DNA of 64,000 bases from Oryzias latipes (Eukaryota > Chordata > Actinopteri > Beloniformes > Adrianichthyidae). Made by a program: the position numbers and the translations under genes. The stretch spans positions 4,534,485 to 4,598,484 of the forward strand of contig NC_019870.2 of NCBI RefSeq assembly GCF_002234675.1, in the 5' to 3' direction. Positions 58,251-64,000 of this stretch are shown here, one piece after another (the first letter of the stretch is position 1; each line of letters opens with the position of its first letter). The notes beneath the pieces are model-generated. The model was not told the DNA's origin, searched no databases, and saw nothing but the letters and a program-made list of their open reading frames with translations.

Positions 58251-59180
58251 AACACAAAGTCACTTTATTAGTTCAGGGCAGGTGGAGTCACTGACTGTGG
58301 GGGTTTTTTTGACCAGGAAATGGTTTTAAAGAGGCTCTGATGAGACCACAGAGGATGGGGGCGGGAGAGGTCCGTGTATTTGGTGAGAGAAAAAGAAAAG
58401 CTTCGGGGGGAGAAAGTGAGTGGTTTAAAAAAACATGTACACCACTCATCTTCTACCAGCAGGGGTTGGAATGTTCCTCCTGTTCCAGCTCTTGCGTTTT
58501 TTTTTTTCTTACGAGGCACAGATGAGTTGACTCTCCCCTGCTTTGTAGGATAATTGTCAAACATCCTGGCGTTGACCCTTCAGCAAGTCCGTCCGGGTTC
58601 TGCCGTCTGCAGACGTTGCTGCAATAGTCCGAGCTCACAGGTTTACCAGAATGCAAGAAACTTTTTCAACTCCAAAAAACTCACACAATGCAAAAAAAAA
58701 AAAAAACCCAAACAAAAACAAACTCATCAGGAGATCTACAAAATGAGAAAATACTTTTAAGACTTTTAACACCAAACATTTCGATCACCCAGAGGACTGG
58801 ATCTTAGTAAAGTCTGGATCGGCATGACACGCACTGGGAGAGCCACGTCAGTCAGTTTGAAACACACTCGGAGAGTCGTCTTCACAGTTACTCTTTGAAA
58901 CCAGCTGAATCGGCCGTCGGCGCCGCGATGATGAGGCTGTTTGTGGCCGGTCAGCGGAGTCTTCAAGTCATGTGCAAAAGAAAGTGCAGCCACTTTCATT
59001 TCAGTAATATATACGCCTCAAATGGACTCGAAAAGGATGTTCACCTTGCCTTAAAGAAAGTGGTACAGCCTTTGTATACATTCATTAGAAAATTCAACCG
59101 TTTTTCGGTTCCGTCAACATCTCTCAATGACAGGAGTGTAAACGTGTTTCATTTGGACGGACAACATCAGCCTCCAACAA
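58251..59180 (-). other. Possible distal 3' UTR end on the minus strand
   Basis: Read on the minus strand, AATAAA (58269-58264) is followed by GTGACTTTGTGTTGAACTCTGTCTGTCTGG, a GU-rich downstream element typical of a working poly(A) site. The 900 bp before it have higher complexity than the flanks and no transposon. This may be the distal end of a very long unc5 3' UTR or of an unannotated transcript. Confidence 0.35.
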
Positions 59181-59400
59181 GCTGATAGCTCCATAGCAAC
59201 CATTTCATTTTTCCCTTGTCTGGGTCAGATGAATGAGTGTGGCGATTTCTGTGTCTCTACATCGAAAGCAGGTTTTCAAAATTCCTTAGCAACCTTTGTT
59301 GACATGACAACATTTACGGATGGATTTGTTCACATTTTAAGGATTTTTAGTTTTGTGGCAAGGAGATAATGAACAGTAAACCAGAAGGGTCAGATTTCCA
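59181..59400 (+). repeat. R1-like repeat fragment
   Basis: CTCCATAGCAACCATTTCAT, CCTTGTCTGGGTCA, TTCCTTAGCAACCTTTG and CCAGAAGGGTCAGA recur at 60030-60345 (CCATAGCAACCATTGCAATT, CTTGTCTGGGCCTC, TTCCTTAGCAACACAGC, CCAGAAGGGTCAGA). Distant resemblance to R1. Confidence 0.6.
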
Positions 59401-59404
59401 CCAC

Positions 59405-59837
59405 TGACTGTATGTGAAAACTGGACTGAGTGACTCCTCCCCCCTCGTGTCCTAAACAGGAAGTACCCGCTGGGTCCAAGAAGCCGAAATCCCATGGACG
59501 TTTACTGAGATATATGTAGCTTTACCTCAGTCATTCTATTTGTCAGAACAACCATTCTAGCTCTGACACATTTTTTAAGCATGTTCTTGAGAAAACCTAA
59601 TACTATTTATGATATTTTTTCCATAGTGCAAATTCCATGAGTTATAAATTGACCAATCAGATGCCTCAGAAAAGGAGGTGGTCTCATGTCCAGTCAGATT
59701 TGGTGTAGCCCGCTTTCAAGTGGTAGGGGGGGTCCGAAAAAATGGCGACTGAAATGAATTTATGTCCTTGGAACTGAACTAAGCCATTTACAACGGATGA
59801 TATCACCCTCACTCAGTCCAGTTCTCTTATACAGTCA
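59405..59837 (+). mobile_element. TIR MITE family M2, complete copy
   Basis: TGACTGTATGTGAAAACTGG...CCAGTTCTCTTATACAGTCA form an inverted terminal repeat of about 29 bp. It is inserted between two halves of the R1-like sequence. Confidence 0.8.
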
Positions 59838-60029
59838 ATGATTTCTAATAAGGCTGCCATATTTGTGGGGCCTCAATAAGGAATCCTTTTAACTAATATA
59901 AACAAAAATTTTTTTTTTTACCTTTAAACCCACATTTTTACAGTTTGTTGCATCTTTTTGTGCAATTTTTTCACAAAATGATTGTATAAAGAACAGTATT
60001 TTTGATTTTACATACCACCTTATACAGAT

Positions 60030-60345
60030 GTATAGATCCATAGCAACCATTGCAATTTTTTCTTGTCTGGGCCTCATTAATAAGTGTAGGGACTTTCATC
60101 TTTCTACATTAAAGGAATATGTTAAGCTTTCCTTAGCAACACAGCTTCCATGTTAGCGTAAAATAAAACAGATGTACTCAACTTATAAAGGCTTTCAGGG
60201 TTCTGTGTTGATCATATGATAATCAGGCAAACATCTTTGTATGTTTGCCACAAAATTAAAATTAATTGGCGCAATTTAAATTTAAAAGATGGTGTTTTTT
60301 CCCCCCTTTTAATGTTTTTTAGGTCAAGCCAGAAGGGTCAGACGT
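60030..60345 (+). repeat. R1-like repeat fragment
   Basis: Direct relative of 59181-59400. Confidence 0.6.
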
Positions 60346-61323
60346 CACAACCCCTATAATTTTTTACACACCTTAATGTCAATAAAGATTTTCTTCTTCA
60401 ATGAAGTAAAACACCATCCCGGGGTTTACACTGAGGCTTTTATTTTGGTGGTTTGAGCCAAAGCTAATGGGTAAAAGCTGATTTTTTCAGTCTATTCAGT
60501 CCTCCACCTCTTAAAGGGAAATAAGACGCGTTCAATTGACTCATCAGAAAGTCTTCTGACTTCTGCAGAAGCAGAAGTTTGACAGAGTTGTCTGCATTGA
60601 TTTTAGAAGCAATGTTTGCTGCGCATCAGTCAGAAAAAAAAATAGGTTTCAAGAACACTTTTCAAACTGTTTGAAGTCTATTTGAGGTGAAAGAATTTAC
60701 AGACAGTTGCCAATCTTCACAGAAGGACAGATTTCAGCAAGTTCACTCCAAGGTTAGAACGTATTCAATATTTAATTTCTGAGAAAACGACTCGAAAAGT
60801 ATGGCTTTTTGAAGGTGGGGGTTACAAATTAAAGTAGTTTTTTGTTTCTGAAAAAAACAAACAAAGAAACGTGGCTTTGGTTAGCAAATATAAGAATAAT
60901 TAAATCTGATTATTAGAAATAGAATGGTTAGGAAAGGAGAGCCTAATGTGAAACGTGGGTAGGTTGCATGTCATAAAAAATAAATAAACAAAAATAAATG
61001 AAAATACATTTTTAAAAATGATCATCATCCTTGCGATGAAGTACGTCGATTGACTGACATGCGGAACGGCATATAAATGTCCTCTGATACATACGTCATG
61101 TATACATATGCTAGCAGACGTGGAGTTTTTCAGACTCCTCCTCCTCAGAAAGGTGTGAGCGTTCAGCGTCACACTCCTAACCGCGCATGTAGCTGCTCAT
61201 GGATTTTCTTTCCACCAACAGTCACTTAAAAGAATAACCTCACATAGAAACACAAATGGAATGTTTCTGCTGGCATGTGGAGAGAAAATAGGCTCTCTGG
61301 ATTTGCGCGATTCTCGATTTAAA
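60346..61323. other. Intergenic or unc5 3' UTR DNA
   Basis: Nothing recognised. Confidence 0.45.
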
Positions 61324-62051
61324 TCAGGTCACAGATCCTACGGGCGGTGGCGTTTGTAATCGGGAGGCGGCAGTCACATCTTTTCACGCCACGCAGCGGC
61401 CATGGAGGTAATTCAGAAAAATGTGCAATTTTACGGTGACGGCACGATTTTTGACATCAGGCAGTGGTCGCCCAGGCACATTTTGAGGTCGCGCAGGTGG
61501 TGGCAGTCCAGTGACAGGCGGGTGGCAGGAAGGCAGCAGCGCGATATATGACCTATGGTAGTAGCGCGGGCACTTGACGAGGGCTTTTGACATGGACCGG
61601 GGACCTGGGGATGACTGGACGCCAATCTGGCCACTGTGGGTCCTCACCTGCATATGACTCCTGCTGTGGTCGGACCGCTACGACCTTCGTTTTGGGCGCT
61701 GGGGCCTTGCCCTTGCTGGGTTTCTTGGGAGGCATGTTGTCTAAAATTTATAATGCGTGTCACTTTTTCTGCAACCCCGGTACCGGCTGGCGGCCAGTGG
61801 CACTTGATGTGGACGGTGACCATCCAGAGACATTTACACATCGTCCAATCAGAGGTGCTGCCGGCCGGCGATCCGGCTGCTACTGGCCTGTGACGGCCCA
61901 GTCTCATAATGACTAACAGACGCCTGACGGACGCCGTCTACACTCATGGCCACGCCAGCGATTTTTCAAAAAAATCAGGCGGCAGAAGCTAATCTTGAAG
62001 ATTATACCGATGCCTCCCCTTCAGGCGGTGGCAGCTGTTTATGTGACCTGA
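61324..62051. mobile_element. GC-rich candidate TIR element with a short coding frame
   Basis: TCAGGTCACA at 61324-61333 is mirrored by TGTGACCTGA at 62042-62051, and ATTTA lies near both outer sides. The 728 bp between are far richer in G, C and CpG than the DNA around them. A minus-strand frame at 61735-61553 opens MPPKKPSKGKAPAPKTK and continues with QWPDWRP, a Lys/Pro-rich start followed by ordered residues. Superfamily unknown. Confidence 0.5.
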
Positions 62052-63212
62052 GCATTTATAACTCATAGATTTTGTGTGTAACTATGTTTTCTCGCGAATG
62101 TGTGTTCACATGTACACTGGAATATCAAAAACGCACAAATCCAAAATACTATTTACCCACGCACAACTTGAAATGACACCAGCATAAAAACTAACTATGA
62201 ATTCAAAACGGCTCCTACAAAACACACACAAAACCGCATTTATGCACAGATCAGAGTTACAAGTGCATGAGAAGTTGTGAGACTCCCTTCACGTCTTCAG
62301 ATTTGCACGTAGATGATGTGTTTAAATTCTGCTAGAATGCTGGGTCATCAGAGTTTTCTTATCAGAGCTTAGATCACAAACACACAAACCCAGTGAGTGT
62401 ATTTTCTCTCCATATTGCCACACAGCGCCTTTGACGTGACAACTACAAACAAATGGGTCCGATTCAACAAACTCTTCATGGAAAATATGACAGAGGAACT
62501 TTTTAAACACGTTTTAATCCAACATATTTATCAAAATCTATCAATTTAATTCAAAATTATTGTCTGGTTTACTTTAAAATCTGATTTCTGTGTATTTAAA
62601 TACATAAATATGAACAATTTAAGGTTTTGATTCAATAATTTTGGATTTTATTGAATATGTACCTATGTAGAAATAGATATAGGTAAATCTTTTGGAGCTG
62701 GTCATTTCAAATGTGGGCACCACTGAAAATTAAATCAAGGAACTTGAAATAATTTACGGAAAATCCAGGATTTACGGAGTACAGCTCATAACTAACAAAC
62801 ACAATCCCTTTAAATGCTTCTAAAAATGCTTTTTCTTTGCTGTAATTTGTCAAAGAATTAGGAACTTTTGAATTTATTTTCCTTTGTCAATGTATTTTTT
62901 TGAAAAAAAAAAAAAATGAATGCAATGTGACATTACATGTGTTGTTCATCTAAGGTTTGACCAATTCTACAAGAGAGCACTTTCTTATTTCACATGGCTT
63001 TACTGAAATTTCGCTCATAAATGTGTTGTGGTCCCCCCGCGGTGATGTCTCTGGGTCATTTTGGACTTCACTGCTTTACTGTGGACCGCTCGGTTCAGCA
63101 CAGGTGCTGCTCTGAAACGCCTCCTCCTCTCCACGGGTTCGTCGGCACACCTGATCCTCATAGTTCATGCAGTAAAGGTTCATCGTGTGTTTCCTTCCCC
63201 CATGAACCCACC
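62052..63212 (-). other. Proximal 3' UTR of the unc5 gene
   Basis: Follows the stop codon at 63215-63213. Minus-strand AATAAA candidates at 62878-62873 and 62652-62647 would give a UTR of about 350-570 bases. A farther candidate is at 58269-58264. Confidence 0.5.
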
Positions 63213-63408
63213 CTACCCGGGTTTTGTGAATTCAGAATCTTTTTCGTTGCAGACGGCTGTGCCGGTCCCTTTGGGGGACTGGACTTTCCCAATTTCCTCT
63301 AGGGCACTGGCCAGAGAGTCCAGGTCTCCGGAGTCCTGGTGCTGGGCTTCCCACAGGCTCAGGATCACAGAGGACGGGCTCTCCTGACATGCAAAGTAGC
63401 ACAGGTTC
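63213..63408 (-). CDS. unc5d: Last coding exon of a UNC5-family netrin receptor (UNC5D-like), partial gene
   Basis: Acceptor GGCCCTCAG|GAACC, with the first base completing a codon from the previous exon outside the window. Then 64 codons, [14 protein letters not shown]...TKPG, and [22 protein letters not shown] and [14 protein letters not shown] form the C-terminal helices of the UNC5 death domain. [12 protein letters not shown] and ALEEIGK are closest to UNC5D among vertebrate paralogues as I remember them. The extension after the domain differs from the human protein. UNC5 proteins are netrin receptors for axon repulsion and dependence-type cell death. Only this exon lies in the window; the rest of the gene is to the right. 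Confidence 0.8.
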
Positions 63409-63484
63409 CTGAGGGCCAGAACAGAGAGAAACCCTTTTTGTCAGAACAAGTACACACATAAAGAGAGGCTTTCTGCACAGCCGT

Positions 63485-63800
63485 TACAAGTAAGTAAGTA
63501 ACCTTTTTATTTCGGACAAGTGAAAACAAGTGTAGAATAACACAAGCAAGACAGAAATTATATAAAACAAGATTATAGAAACAACACAAGTCCAAAAGGG
63601 AGTGAGAAGAAGAAAAATCTTATAATCTCTCACCCCTTTTACCTTAAGTCCTTACTTTCCTAACTAACCCAGTACACCCACCATCAAGTCCAGTGCCCTA
63701 CCCAAGTGTATAATTGGTTACAGCTGCACATGTAATTCTCATTCCAAAAACACACACAAATGAATAACAAAACATATCTTCTAAGTATGCAGATTTACAA
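63485..63800. mobile_element. LINE-type 3' fragment in unc5 intron
   Basis: AACCTTTTTATTTCGGACAAGTGAAAACAAG with AAGAAGAAAAATCTTATAATCTC resembles the 3' region of common fish non-LTR elements. No coding part is present. Family uncertain. Confidence 0.4.
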
Positions 63801-64000
63801 ATGCTGATGTTCTGTATTGTTTTGTATTTGCACATATTTATCAATGATCATATTTCTGTCTTTCTACTTCTACTTCTGTAGTTCTATCAAGCAGAAGCTC
63901 CGGAATATCACCGTAATTATGTGAGGTATTTAAAATGTTCAAAAGTGAAAAGACAACAAAAGAGAAAAAAAAAATGAACAGCAGACACTGTCATCCTGAC

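Overview
The window is nuclear DNA of a ray-finned (teleost) fish, possibly medaka-like. The evidence is split genes with GT-AG introns, AT-rich noncoding DNA, an RTE-clade LINE, tRNA-derived SINEs, hAT and Tc1-type DNA transposon remains and many MITE-like repeats. Species cannot be fixed from the sequence alone. Most open reading frames here are chance or antisense frames. I support four host genes and one mobile-element gene.

Layout. Positions 1-5.1 kb hold a SINE, an old dispersed repeat and a full-length RTE LINE (1935-5065) with an uninterrupted 997-codon ORF and an 18-bp target site duplication. Positions 6.5-7.2 kb hold a small minus-strand gene for a 114-residue protein with a myristoylation-type N-terminus (unrecognised). 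Positions 9.46-13.93 kb hold a plus-strand three-exon gene for a secreted 686-residue protein of unknown family. Converging on it from the right is the main gene of the window, a ten-coding-exon minus-strand gene (39587 to 17598) for a 447-residue TNF-receptor-superfamily death receptor, closest by eye to TRAIL receptors (TNFRSF10B-like, fish 'hematopoietic death receptor' type). At the right edge, 63213-63408 (minus) is the last coding exon of a UNC5-family netrin receptor, most like UNC5D, again with a death domain.

The 22-kb death-receptor gene has its first coding exon beside a GC-rich segment with a perfect CRE and a CCAAT box. Its introns carry a hAT element with a perfect 8-bp target duplication (19218-20083), a second TIR element (20245-21642), an inverted copy of the old dispersed repeat and a hairpin MITE. 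Between the death receptor and the unc5 exon lie about 23 kb of intergenic DNA and probably long unc5 3' UTR. This stretch is dominated by repeat families with several copies each.

The most interesting unexplained signal is a dispersed repeat family with five copies (30.7, 35.8, 41.8, 50.8 and 53.8 kb). Each copy preserves the same short reading frame around EPDSSSDEEN and SEWSGAGSLWPA. This suggests a non-autonomous element that carries, or once carried, the first coding exon of an unidentified protein. Death receptor and unc5d side by side match the human 8p arrangement (TNFRSF10 cluster and UNC5D), which supports the orthology calls.
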